In this document: piece by piece, positions 1-7,441 of the stretch
Layout: each line of letters opens with the position of its first letter
Numbering within the stretch: the first letter of the stretch is position 1
From: Chitinophagaceae bacterium
Lineage (GTDB): Bacteria; Bacteroidota; Bacteroidia; Chitinophagales; Chitinophagaceae
Direction: 5' to 3'
Length of the DNA stretch: 13,636 bases
NCBI GenBank assembly: GCA_021323155.1
Contig: JAJTCI010000038.1
Span: forward strand, 1-13,636
Notes under the pieces: generated by a model
The model's database searches: none
Told to the model about the DNA's origin: nothing
The model's input: the letters and a program-made list of their open reading frames with translations, nothing else
Made by a program: the position numbers and the translations under genes

Positions 1-83
1 TGTTGGATAAAAACCCGCTGGAGGATATCGGCAACATTCAATCGATCGTTACCGTAATTGTAAATGGTAAGCTGACCCGGTGA
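1..83 (+). CDS. Amidohydrolase-family protein, C-terminal fragment (partial)
   Basis: The frame beginning at base 3 is open from the window edge and stops at TGA 81-83. It encodes a 26-residue tail that reads LDKNPLEDIGNIQSIVTVIV and then NGKLTR. The pattern 'LDxNPLEDI.N...I..V.VNGKL' is the typical C-terminal strand region of metal-dependent amidohydrolases of the imidazolonepropionase-like or prolidase-like type. In these, residues after the TIM barrel fold back into the small beta-sandwich domain. None of the metal-binding residues lie in the window, so substrate and activity cannot be stated. No clear terminator follows. The family call rests only on this short tail, but the match to the motif is good. 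Confidence 0.7.
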   Translation, partial: LDKNPLEDIGNIQSIVTVIVNGKLTR

Positions 84-512
84 ACTCATGAGCGCCCGGG
101 GTAAAGTAACCACTTAACCTGAGATCACTGAATTGAACCAGGGCCCCGCGACGCCATAACAAAAAATGACTGCCATTGCCCTGCCATTCGCTGTTGTCTG
201 CGGAGAGAGGGATAAGAGCCCGCGGATCGATAATTGTCTAATCCGCTAGGGTAGGGAAGGGGCTCCACTCACCCTTCACAATTGATAATTGCCTTTTCCC
301 CCCATAGCTACAGGGAACCTACACGGAAGCTACAGGGAACCTATAGGGAAGCTGTAGGGAACCAACCTCATGTTGACTTCAATATAACCCCGTATAAACC
401 CCCATGTAACCAGTAACCGCATACTGATGCACCACTTCCTTAATATATTACATCCCCACCTCCTCCTGCCTCCACTGCACCGTAATTCTTATTTCCTAAC
501 TATTATTAATAG
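84..512. other. Non-coding stretch between amidohydrolase tail and terminator
   Basis: I find no convincing gene in this stretch. Open frames are short and have no plausible protein-like composition. It contains the 11-bp-period tandem repeat at 306-363, a weak AT-rich inverted repeat at 279-291, and one lone TCTAATCC at 237-244, which matches half of the direct-repeat box described elsewhere. The final part (about 420-512) is C/T-rich and then AT-rich, without recognisable structure. Confidence 0.6.
306..363. repeat. Tandem repeat with 11-bp period (22-bp dimer)
   Basis: Two 22-bp units lie head to tail at 306-327 and 328-349, followed by a partial third at 350-363. Each 22-mer splits into two related 11-mers, so the array reads AGCTACAGGGA, ACCTACACGGA, AGCTACAGGGA, ACCTATAGGGA, AGCTGTAGGGA, ACC. 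The 11-mer consensus is ASCTAYAGGGA. The period is close to one DNA helical turn. Function is unknown; it could be a simple satellite or a multi-site protein-binding array. Confidence 0.85.
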
Positions 513-541
513 AAAAGGCCGCTCGGGAAGAGCAGCCTTTT
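513..541 (-). terminator. Rho-independent terminator of the T9SS giant gene
   Basis: AAAAGGC (513-519) pairs with GCCTTTT (535-541), and GCTC (521-524) pairs with GAGC (530-533), around a 5-nt loop. On the + strand the base pair between them (C520/A534) is a mismatch. On the - strand it becomes a G-U wobble, giving a continuous 12-bp stem that ends in a U-run. This favours action on - strand transcripts, about 80 bp after the stop codon of the large gene ending at 621. Confidence 0.8.
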
Positions 542-614
542 CAACTTTCAACTTTCAACCCCTGCCCGAACGACATGGTCGGGCGGGTGCAATCTGTTAC
601 TTGCTACTTGCAAC
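539..614. repeat. Composite heptamer-hairpin repeat, copy 1
   Basis: Three perfect TTTCAAC heptamers (539-559) are followed by one base and a 9-bp hairpin: CCTGCCCGA (561-569), a 9-nt loop, and TCGGGCGGG (579-587). Four more heptamers follow in register with the end of the hairpin: GTGCAAT (587-593), CTGTTAC, TTGCTAC and TTGCAAC (608-614). The same architecture recurs at 7305-7379. This copy lies between the stop of the large T9SS gene and its terminator, so it would form part of that gene's 3' untranslated RNA. Confidence 0.8.
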
Positions 615-620
615 CATCGC

Positions 621-3600
621 TCACTGCCTCACAAACAACGCCGCTACGCCTTCACACCCACTCGCACACACCACCTTCACAAAATAACTTCCCTGTGCAA
701 GCCCCCCCACGTTCAACCGGTGCGTATTAGCGCCCTGTCTTAATTGCAGTACCTGTTGCATCACCACTTTACCACCAAGGTCCGTCACTACAAGGCTCAC
801 GGCCTCCGCAGATGGAGAAGCGATCACGAGGTTCAACGAGGTACTCGCCGGGTTCGGGTAGATCCTGCCCAGCGTGATGGCATTCACTTTCCTGCTTAAC
901 ATTATGATATTACTATAACTAAGCCTGCCATCCTTGTCTACCTGCTTCAGGCGGTAATAGTTGTTGCCCGCCATAGGCCTGTTATCATCGTAGCTATAGT
1001 GAATAGATGTGCTGCTATTGCCGTCCGCTGCCTTACTGTTTACAAAAGCGATCGTACTGAACGTCCTTCCATCGGCGCTTCTCTCCAGTTCGAAACCGCG
1101 GTTATTGGTTTCGGTAGCGGTCGTCCATAACAACCGGTTACTATTGCCGGCCGCTTCACCCCGGAAATTTACCAGCGTTACAGGTAGTATCCAGTTACCG
1201 GAATGCACGTAGAACCCTCCGGACCCGGTCACATCGAAGGTGACCTCCCACCGGTTGGCCGCGCTGTTGAACACGATATTCGCGTCAGCGGGATCCAGTT
1301 GTGTCGCTGTGCCGGTATAGCCGCCTGGAGTCGTACCGGTCCCGTTATACTGCGTGATCCTGAGATTCGCGATACCGGTTGCATCGGATGCATTTGCCGG
1401 AAGGTCCGGGTATGATCCGTTATTTGCATTATAAGTGTCGAACTCGCTCTGCAGGTAATAAAGAGTAATAGTCGACGTCGCTGTCATGGCATTCACCGCC
1501 GGATAAATATTGAAATGCCTTTGGAGATAAGGTTGCCCCGAAGTAGTCGTATTCACCGAATCATCCACCGTTACACACGTGTTGATCATCCCGCTCACTG
1601 GCGCTGTCCCGGAAGGATGCACGGTCGCGATGATGCTGCAGTTGCTGAAGTAATTATTGGTTAACGATACATCGTACTGCGCGCAGGTCGCCGGGCCCCC
1701 TGTAGTGCCCGCGAGTGGTGTGGTGTTATACAACGTCGTATCGAACGTCACTGTCACGGTGGTGCTCGTCGTGCAGCCACTGGCCGAAGTAGCCGTGACG
1801 GTATATGTCGCGGCCGATGTGGTTTGCGCATACACGGTATCCGCGTGTCCACCTGCGTACGCTGTCGTCTCGCTTGCATCGGTATACAACCCGGCAGCGG
1901 GACTCCATGTGATCGTCGTTGACTGGTCACCCGTTACACCTACATTATCGATCGCCCAATAGAAACCCCAGGTAGCCATATACCGGAAGCGCACGTACAC
2001 GGCGGGCTGGTTCACATAAGCGCTGATATCGATCGTTTCAGCGGCAAACGAAGACGCGGTGCCTCTGTCTGTCGTGTAGCTATCCAGTGTGGTCCAGTTG
2101 ATGCCATCGGTGGATATCTCTACTGACGCTGAATCGGCCGCGTTATAATCATTGTAGTAATGATGGAATGCCAGCGTTCCGGAGGTATAACCCATGGTAC
2201 TGAACGCGGGTGATTGCAGTAGGGTATATGTATCGTTGCCACTGCCTCCCGCATCGCTGTTGGATAACATAAACTGGCTGTTGTCGTTACTGCTGAACGT
2301 AGCGCCCTGCGTAAAGTTATCAGGCCGCAATGTCCATGCGGTGATCGCTGCATTGGTTCCACCTGTTGAGTTATTGATGGTTGTCCATCCGGCTGCAGTC
2401 CCGTTAAAATCTTCGGCGAGGATCCCTGCATCCTGTATCACGCCACCCGTGGCTATCAATCGCACAGCTGAACCCGGGCACGATGTCGTAGTGGATGACG
2501 GCAGTATGCTGATTGGCTGCGGCATCGGGTTAACGGTCACGGTCAGCGTATCGGAATTGCCACTGCAACCGGTGTTGCCGTCCGTTACCTGTACGAAATA
2601 ACTACCGGACGTTGTTGCAGCATACGTATTGGCCGTTTGACCACTCACAGGTGTGCCATTCATCATCCACTGGTAAGTTGCGCTGCCAGCGGAGGTACTG
2701 CCCAGGTTCAGCGACACTGAATTTGGTTCGCAGACCGTTAAGGTACCCGTTGACGTAATCGTTGCCGTTGGCGATGCGTTCACCCGGATCGTCACCGTGT
2801 TTGAATAGGCTTGTGTCGCGCCATTGGAGCAAATCACTTTCAGCCGGAAATAAGTGGTGCTGTTGAGTGTATCGGTGGCAAATCCTGTTGGATTTGTTTC
2901 ACCAGTTATATCCGTCCAGGTGGTGCTGTCCGTGGAAGACTGCCACTGGAACGTGCTGCCCGCCCCTGTGGAGAATCCCGTCACATTCAGGATACTGCTA
3001 CCTTCTACGCAAAGCAGGCTGTCTGTTGCTGTGGCAACGCCACCGTTGGCGCCGGCACACGGCGGTGATATCAACTCATCCGCACCGATGTCTGTTAGTC
3101 CAACATCCCGGGGTTGCCCGTCGATATCGACCGGCACAGCAGCTAATTCCTTACCGTGATGCTCAACCGGTGAGCCGGCCGATATATGAAGATCGGTAGG
3201 CGAGAAGAACAGCGGATCTGCACTGGTTGAATTCAGGTCAGGATTGCCACTCGATGCCTGCCAGTCAGCTAGTGACGTGTAATTATTTCCGTCACGGTAC
3301 GCCACGGCGTTAACAGATCCGGAAGTCGTGCTGATATAAATGTCGTTATGGTCGGACTCGAAATCGGTCGACGCGGTATTGAAATACAGACCTTGTATTT
3401 GTCCCGGCGCCTGTCTTGCGATCATGAAGATGTTGTTCACGATCGCGATCCCCGAAGCCACACCTGTCTGGTAGAAGCCTCGTGTGAGATAGGTAGTCGA
3501 TGTCGCCGTTCCCGCGTCAAGCAAAATCGAATTGTAGTAATAGAGGATGGAGTCGGAACTGGAGTTGTAAAATCCATATTGCGTCCCGGCATTGTTAAAT

Positions 3601-6600
3601 GCATAGATCATGTTATTGGCTACCAGGTTTTCACTACCCGCATTTGCGTCGCTCCCGGTTACATAAACACCGTAGCTCGCGGAAGTGGAAGCGTTATTTC
3701 CATCAAAAGAGTTATGGATCCTGTTCTTTGTTACACGAGTGGCTTGGTTCTGTTCCGTCAGGTATATGCCATAAAATGTCGAAACAGTCGATCTTGTCGG
3801 CCGGGATATATCATTGCTGTCTATCACCGTACCGTTACCGCCATTCGCATAAATACCATAACTGTAAAAATCCCTTATCATATTTCTGGTTACCCGGTTA
3901 TTGGATACCACGTAATCATTTCCTCCGTCGGCCACGATCGCCACACCGTAGTATCCACCGGTAATAATATTCCGGTCAATGATATTGTTATCACATTCAC
4001 TGTTGCCGTTCGTGGTAACACTAGTAGAATTAGCCGAATGAACGACAATGCCCGCGTAATTGGTGGATGTGGAACTGCTGTTCAGCGTGATATTGCAATC
4101 ACGGATCGTATTGCTATCGGCGTTGTTCAACAATCGTATTCCGTATCCGTATTCGGTAGTCGTGGTTCCTCCCGAAGTGATATTGAGGCTGTCTATTGTA
4201 AGGTGGTCCGTACCGTCTAATTCTATCACCGCTCTTTGCCCGGAATTGGTTGAGATATAATCGATGGTAGCCCCGTAACCGTTGATGGTAATGGTGTTGG
4301 CCGTCGACGTGCCCGCTATAACTGGGATAAGTACCTGCTCGTTATAGTAACTGCCGGGTTCTACATTGAAGACTACGGGCCCGTTGATGCCGCATTTGAT
4401 ATGGTTGATCGCGTCATTGAACGTCTGGAAATTACCAACTCCTGTCGGCACACCGCTGTTGATGGTAAAGGTGCCTGAAACCAGTGCGGGTGATATCACC
4501 TGTATACTGTTGGAATATACGGTCGCGCCCGCGCCACACTTCACAGCAGCCCGGTAGTAGGTGGTCGATGCCTGCGAAGTCGTAAAGCTGGTAACCGTTT
4601 CCGGCACGTTGATGTTTGTCCAGTTGATATTGTCGGGTGAGGACTGCCATTGGTATGTTTGATTGTCGCCTATACTGTTCCCTGCCAGGTCAAGCGTAAA
4701 ATCAACACCCGCGCATACATTCACATTCGCAACCACGGCGTCCCCTGCGGTTGGAGGGTTGACACACGCGCCCAGGTTGAATTCGTAAGCCCCCGGGTCT
4801 GGCGCCGCTGCGTTACGGGTACTGTCGATAATATCGGTTGTTACGCCCGTGGTGTTATCGCCGATGTTGTTGATCGAAGGTTCGAAAGGGGTATAGTCCC
4901 ACGACCCTGCATTATAGAACAACGGGTCTACGCTCAGGCTTTGCTGGTCGTATACACCCCCATTGGCGGTTTGCCAATCGGCAAGCGTCGCATAGCCCGT
5001 GCTGTAGTAACCGATGTAATTGGTGCCGGCCGGCGCGTTCATGTACAAAACATTGATATTAGAACTGTTCACGCCGGTAGACGAATAATACAAGGCGTAC
5101 TTGGTTCCCGTACCTCCACGGCTGATCACCACTATATTGTTTTTCACATTCACCCCGGCCCCGTAGATGTAAATTCCGTAAGTGGACCCTGCAGTGGATG
5201 ATGCATCGTCAAGGACAATGGTATTGTGATAGACATTCCAGTTGTCTTCCGCCGGGCCATAAATGCCATAGATCGTTCCACTGGCTTTGTTGATTTGATA
5301 CACCAGGTTGTTCTCTATCCGGTTAGGATCGGTGGTTGAAGTACCCGCACCCGTCAGGTAAATGTTATAGAACGTGCCCGTATTGCTGAGGCCTGCGGCG
5401 AAAAGATCATGCATCCGGTTCTTTTCCAGCAATACCCCCGTGCAGGATGACAGGTATACATTATACCCTGTAGTCGGAAAACTGCTACGTGTAGGCCGGG
5501 AGATGTCGTTACGGGATATGGTAATGTCATTGTTCCCGTAAGCATAGATGCTGTAGTAGTAATAATCTTCAATAATGTTGTTCGTTATCCTGTTGTTTTG
5601 ATTCACTGTGCTAGTGCTTCCATATACGCTGATGCCCCAGTAGCCTCCTTTAATGGTATTGCGGTTAATGAGGTTGCCGTTTCCATTGTTGCCGGAACTA
5701 TTGCCCGTCAGCGTGGCACTGATCACGATGCCCGCGTAATCAGTCGAAGTACCCGTTACACTGGTTGTGATCCTGTTATTCGAGATCGTATTGCTGTCGG
5801 CCTGGCCAGTAAGCGATACGCCCCAACCGTACGAGCCCCCGCTTACATCGATCGTAAAGCTGTCGATCGTCACGTGGTCAGAGCCATCTAATACGACGGC
5901 TGCCCTGTCGCCACTGGTGGATGAACTGTGGAAGATCGTCGATTCATACCCTTTGAATGTGATCGTGTTTACAGACGATGCGCCGGGTATTTCAGGCAGC
6001 ACCAGTCTTTCGTTGAAATAACTGTATGGCTCTGCTTTAAAGACCACAGGCCCGGTGATACCGCATGATAGTGCATTCGCGGCCTCCGCCAGTGTTTGGT
6101 AATTGCCGGCACCGGTAGGTACTCCCGGGTTGATCGTATAAACACCTGCGGACAGTGGTTGATTCACCAGCACTTCCACGGGGTCGGAATATTGTGTGTT
6201 GCCGCTGCAGGTAACTGCGGCCCTGTAGTAGGTGGTCGCGGTTGGGTTAGCCGTATAGCTGAAGTTAGTGGAAGAGGCACTGGCGTCGGTAAATGGACCT
6301 GCCGCGGTGGCGCTGCTCTGCCATACATAGGTCTGTCCTGTTCCGCTGCTGTTGCCGGTAAGGCTTAATTGCACGTCAGACCCCGAACATACGGCTGTGG
6401 CTGGTGATGCGGTAGCCGTCCCGCCAACAGGGGGCGAAGTACAAGCGCTGCCGGCGGAATAAGTGATCTGAATATTCGGGCGATGCTTATACCCCGAAGT
6501 GGTGGCATTCAACGTAGCGGGGGGCGTACTGGTACTCACTCCTCCCACGATATGATCAGCGAATCCCGTTGTGTACTGCCAGTCGAATTTTGCGGTAGAG

Positions 6601-7112
6601 GGACTACCGCTGACACCACTGATATTCCAGTCGAAGGCGATCTCGAGGCTGCCACCGGTGTAGGTGAATGGTGTCGTTAAATTGAAAGTTATCCAACCAG
6701 TAGTGGGGGGGATAGTTTGCGATGTGGTACTATACACAGAAGTATGGGTCGTTTGTATGCTGCTCCACGTCGTGGAAGTTGACAATGGTGCGGTTGTTCC
6801 TGTATTGGCCATCAGGATCTCGAAGTTTGCTCCTCCTGTCGTCTCGCCATTCCCGACTTTATAAAATGCAATACTTGTGATCACGGCCCCGGATGCAATA
6901 CCCGCAGCTGAAAGTTCGGAAGCCGTATACAGTATGTTGGCCCTGGAATAATCCGTGGTGGAACTGTTGGAAAACCGGTATATCGGCGCGTACAGTGTAT
7001 TGGCAGGCGTTTCAGCGCCGTTTCCTATCTGCGCGGTCTGGGCATGGACACCAGGCACATTCAAAGCAACGCATACCAATACCACCAGTCGGAATAAGTA
7101 GAACTTTCTCAT
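621..7112 (-). CDS. Giant secreted Ig-like/parallel beta-helix protein with T9SS type A sorting domain
   Basis: A 2163-aa protein predicted to be exported by Sec and then across the outer membrane by the type IX system, ending on the surface or in the medium. From the N-terminus I see: a signal peptide (1-25, ending VHAQ); a beta-rich domain (about 26-217); an Ig-like domain with YxWQSS and TTYYRAAV motifs (222-317); a beta-helix region rich in N-D-I/T-I turns (322-780); a second Ig-like domain (782-875); a second beta-helix (880-1350); two more Ig-like domains (1350-1530); a jelly-roll, MAM-like domain (about 1566-1728, EDFNGTAAGW to WAIDNVGV); further beta domains; an FN3-like segment (1980-2070); and a C-terminal sorting domain (about 2080-2163) opening with RIYPNPAS. 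I chose the ATG at 7112 because the signal peptide starts there. An in-frame ATG at 7139 would add nine non-signal-like residues and leave almost no leader. No catalytic residues are recognisable. The beta-helix could bind or cleave polysaccharide, or act as an adhesin, but the substrate is unknown. Confidence 0.9.
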   Translation of the reverse strand: MRKFYLFRLVVLVCVALNVPGVHAQTAQIGNGAETPANTLYAPIYRFSNSSTTDYSRANILYTASELSAAGIASGAVITSIAFYKVGNGETTGGANFEILMANTGTTAPLSTSTTWSSIQTTHTSVYSTTSQTIPPTTGWITFNLTTPFTYTGGSLEIAFDWNISGVSGSPSTAKFDWQYTTGFADHIVGGVSTSTPPATLNATTSGYKHRPNIQITYSAGSACTSPPVGGTATASPATAVCSGSDVQLSLTGNSSGTGQTYVWQSSATAAGPFTDASASSTNFSYTANPTATTYYRAAVTCSGNTQYSDPVEVLVNQPLSAGVYTINPGVPTGAGNYQTLAEAANALSCGITGPVVFKAEPYSYFNERLVLPEIPGASSVNTITFKGYESTIFHSSSTSGDRAAVVLDGSDHVTIDSFTIDVSGGSYGWGVSLTGQADSNTISNNRITTSVTGTSTDYAGIVISATLTGNSSGNNGNGNLINRNTIKGGYWGISVYGSTSTVNQNNRITNNIIEDYYYYSIYAYGNNDITISRNDISRPTRSSFPTTGYNVYLSSCTGVLLEKNRMHDLFAAGLSNTGTFYNIYLTGAGTSTTDPNRIENNLVYQINKASGTIYGIYGPAEDNWNVYHNTIVLDDASSTAGSTYGIYIYGAGVNVKNNIVVISRGGTGTKYALYYSSTGVNSSNINVLYMNAPAGTNYIGYYSTGYATLADWQTANGGVYDQQSLSVDPLFYNAGSWDYTPFEPSINNIGDNTTGVTTDIIDSTRNAAAPDPGAYEFNLGACVNPPTAGDAVVANVNVCAGVDFTLDLAGNSIGDNQTYQWQSSPDNINWTNINVPETVTSFTTSQASTTYYRAAVKCGAGATVYSNSIQVISPALVSGTFTINSGVPTGVGNFQTFNDAINHIKCGINGPVVFNVEPGSYYNEQVLIPVIAGTSTANTITINGYGATIDYISTNSGQRAVIELDGTDHLTIDSLNITSGGTTTTEYGYGIRLLNNADSNTIRDCNITLNSSSTSTNYAGIVVHSANSTSVTTNGNSECDNNIIDRNIITGGYYGVAIVADGGNDYVVSNNRVTRNMIRDFYSYGIYANGGNGTVIDSNDISRPTRSTVSTFYGIYLTEQNQATRVTKNRIHNSFDGNNASTSASYGVYVTGSDANAGSENLVANNMIYAFNNAGTQYGFYNSSSDSILYYYNSILLDAGTATSTTYLTRGFYQTGVASGIAIVNNIFMIARQAPGQIQGLYFNTASTDFESDHNDIYISTTSGSVNAVAYRDGNNYTSLADWQASSGNPDLNSTSADPLFFSPTDLHISAGSPVEHHGKELAAVPVDIDGQPRDVGLTDIGADELISPPCAGANGGVATATDSLLCVEGSSILNVTGFSTGAGSTFQWQSSTDSTTWTDITGETNPTGFATDTLNSTTYFRLKVICSNGATQAYSNTVTIRVNASPTATITSTGTLTVCEPNSVSLNLGSTSAGSATYQWMMNGTPVSGQTANTYAATTSGSYFVQVTDGNTGCSGNSDTLTVTVNPMPQPISILPSSTTTSCPGSAVRLIATGGVIQDAGILAEDFNGTAAGWTTINNSTGGTNAAITAWTLRPDNFTQGATFSSNDNSQFMLSNSDAGGSGNDTYTLLQSPAFSTMGYTSGTLAFHHYYNDYNAADSASVEISTDGINWTTLDSYTTDRGTASSFAAETIDISAYVNQPAVYVRFRYMATWGFYWAIDNVGVTGDQSTTITWSPAAGLYTDASETTAYAGGHADTVYAQTTSAATYTVTATSASGCTTSTTVTVTFDTTLYNTTPLAGTTGGPATCAQYDVSLTNNYFSNCSIIATVHPSGTAPVSGMINTCVTVDDSVNTTTSGQPYLQRHFNIYPAVNAMTATSTITLYYLQSEFDTYNANNGSYPDLPANASDATGIANLRITQYNGTGTTPGGYTGTATQLDPADANIVFNSAANRWEVTFDVTGSGGFYVHSGNWILPVTLVNFRGEAAGNSNRLLWTTATETNNRGFELERSADGRTFSTIAFVNSKAADGNSSTSIHYSYDDNRPMAGNNYYRLKQVDKDGRLSYSNIIMLSRKVNAITLGRIYPNPASTSLNLVIASPSAEAVSLVVTDLGGKVVMQQVLQLRQGANTHRLNVGGLAQGSYFVKVVCASGCEGVAALFVRQ
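3060..6450 (-). repeat. Tandem duplication of an Ig-like plus beta-helix module inside the T9SS gene
   Basis: Two modules of roughly 560-570 residues follow each other (about 4770-6450 and 3060-4770 in DNA). Both start with a CxxPP...G Ig-like domain, continue with 'G.(Y/F)TIN.GVPTG.GN(Y/F)QT', then 'CGI.GPVVF..EP.SY.NE', 'LDG.DH.TIDS', 'ADSNTI', 'YAGIV' and 'NDISRPTRS', and close with a '(D/P).GA.E' segment before the next Cys. The copies are clearly homologous but diverged, so this is an old duplication rather than a recent or assembly-derived one. Confidence 0.8.
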
Positions 7113-7153
7113 ATATTTTGATTGAAGGAAAAGAGGCACAAGGTGGGTGACGA

Positions 7154-7194
7154 CTATTAAGACGGCATGAGAGCCGGATTAGAATGTCATTAGA
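7154..7194 (-). promoter_or_regulatory. Direct-repeat box A and -10-like hexamer ahead of the T9SS giant
   Basis: On the - strand, TCTAAT-GACAT-TCTAATCC occupies 7194-7176. After 16 nt a TAATAG hexamer follows (7159-7154). The box ends 64 bp upstream of the ATG at 7112. The same box with the same orientation occurs before three other genes in the window. The 11-bp spacing of the two TCTAAT halves suggests a dimeric OmpR/PhoB-type regulator binding beside the promoter; that is inference. No Bacteroidota TAnnTTTG element is evident at this place. Confidence 0.65.
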
Positions 7195-7304
7195 TTTTCC
7201 CGCCAGTACAACAAACATCATCTCGCGCCGGCTACTTTCTTTCTAACTCCCACCAGCACAAACTTCTTTAGATGGTAGCATCTTTAAATGCCTGCCTGCC
7301 CCTC
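7195..7304. other. Upstream non-coding region of the T9SS gene
   Basis: This stretch lies between the direct-repeat box of the large gene and the heptamer array. I see no gene. A short 5-bp inverted repeat (AGATG/CATCT) occurs at about 7270-7283, but it is too weak to call. Confidence 0.4.
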
Positions 7305-7379
7305 TTGTAACCTGTAACCTGCCACTTGCAACGCCTGCCTGAAGGCATTGTCAGGCGGGTGCATCCTGCAACTCGCAAA
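7305..7379. repeat. Composite heptamer-hairpin repeat, copy 2
   Basis: Four heptamers, TTGTAAC, CTGTAAC, CTGCCAC and TTGCAAC (7305-7332), are followed by one base and a 9-bp hairpin: CCTGCCTGA (7334-7342), an 8-nt loop, and TCAGGCGGG (7351-7359). In-register heptamers follow: GTGCATC, CTGCAAC and TCGCAAA (7359-7379). Compared with the copy at 539-614, one stem pair has changed from C-G to T-A on both sides, a compensatory change that keeps the stem. The copy abuts the terminator of the TPR operon. Confidence 0.8.
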
Positions 7380-7406
7380 AAAGGCCCCCGGGAATCCGGA
7401 AGCCTT
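7375..7406 (-). terminator. Rho-independent terminator of the usp-TPR operon
   Basis: Read on the - strand, AAGGCTTCCGG (7406-7396) pairs with CCGGGGGCCTT (7391-7381) around a 4-nt loop. The stem is a continuous 11 bp including two U-G wobbles, followed by a run of six T. On the + strand the same two positions are mismatches, so the structure favours - strand transcripts. It lies about 36 bp after the stop codon of the TPR gene. Confidence 0.85.
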
Positions 7407-7441
7407 CACTTTAACTAAAAAACCATAAAAAAACACAACGC

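Noticed and set aside
279..291. Inverted repeat CAATT-GAT-AATTG followed by CCTTTT, as a terminator of the amidohydrolase gene
   Set aside because: The stem is only 5 bp and nearly all A-T, and it lies about 200 bp after the stop codon; too weak to call.
427..687. 86-codon open frame on the + strand
   Set aside because: It runs through the terminator, the heptamer array and the hairpin, and into the 3' end of the large gene. Its peptide is low in complexity and unlike a real protein.
3348..4220. 290-codon open frame on the + strand inside the T9SS gene
   Set aside because: It is antisense to the beta-helix 2 region, whose repeated motifs are clearly the coding sense. The + strand product has no recognisable domain and reflects the repeated, low-stop composition.
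4214..4225. TCTAAT sequences inside the T9SS coding region (here and near 5887)
   Set aside because: They are single hexamers without the second half at 11 bp, and arise from the repeated Leu-Asp-Gly codons of the beta-helix modules.
4650..5201. 183-codon open frame on the + strand inside the T9SS gene
   Set aside because: Antisense shadow of the first beta-helix and second Ig-like domain, with no domain and no promoter or start context.
7113..7139. Upstream ATG at 7139 as the start of the T9SS giant
   Set aside because: It would place nine extra residues before a well-formed signal peptide and leave about 8 nt of leader from the predicted promoter.
7270..7283. AGATG/CATCT hairpin followed by TTTAAA
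   Set aside because: A 5-bp stem without a GC-rich core. It does not follow a + strand gene and is explained as chance.
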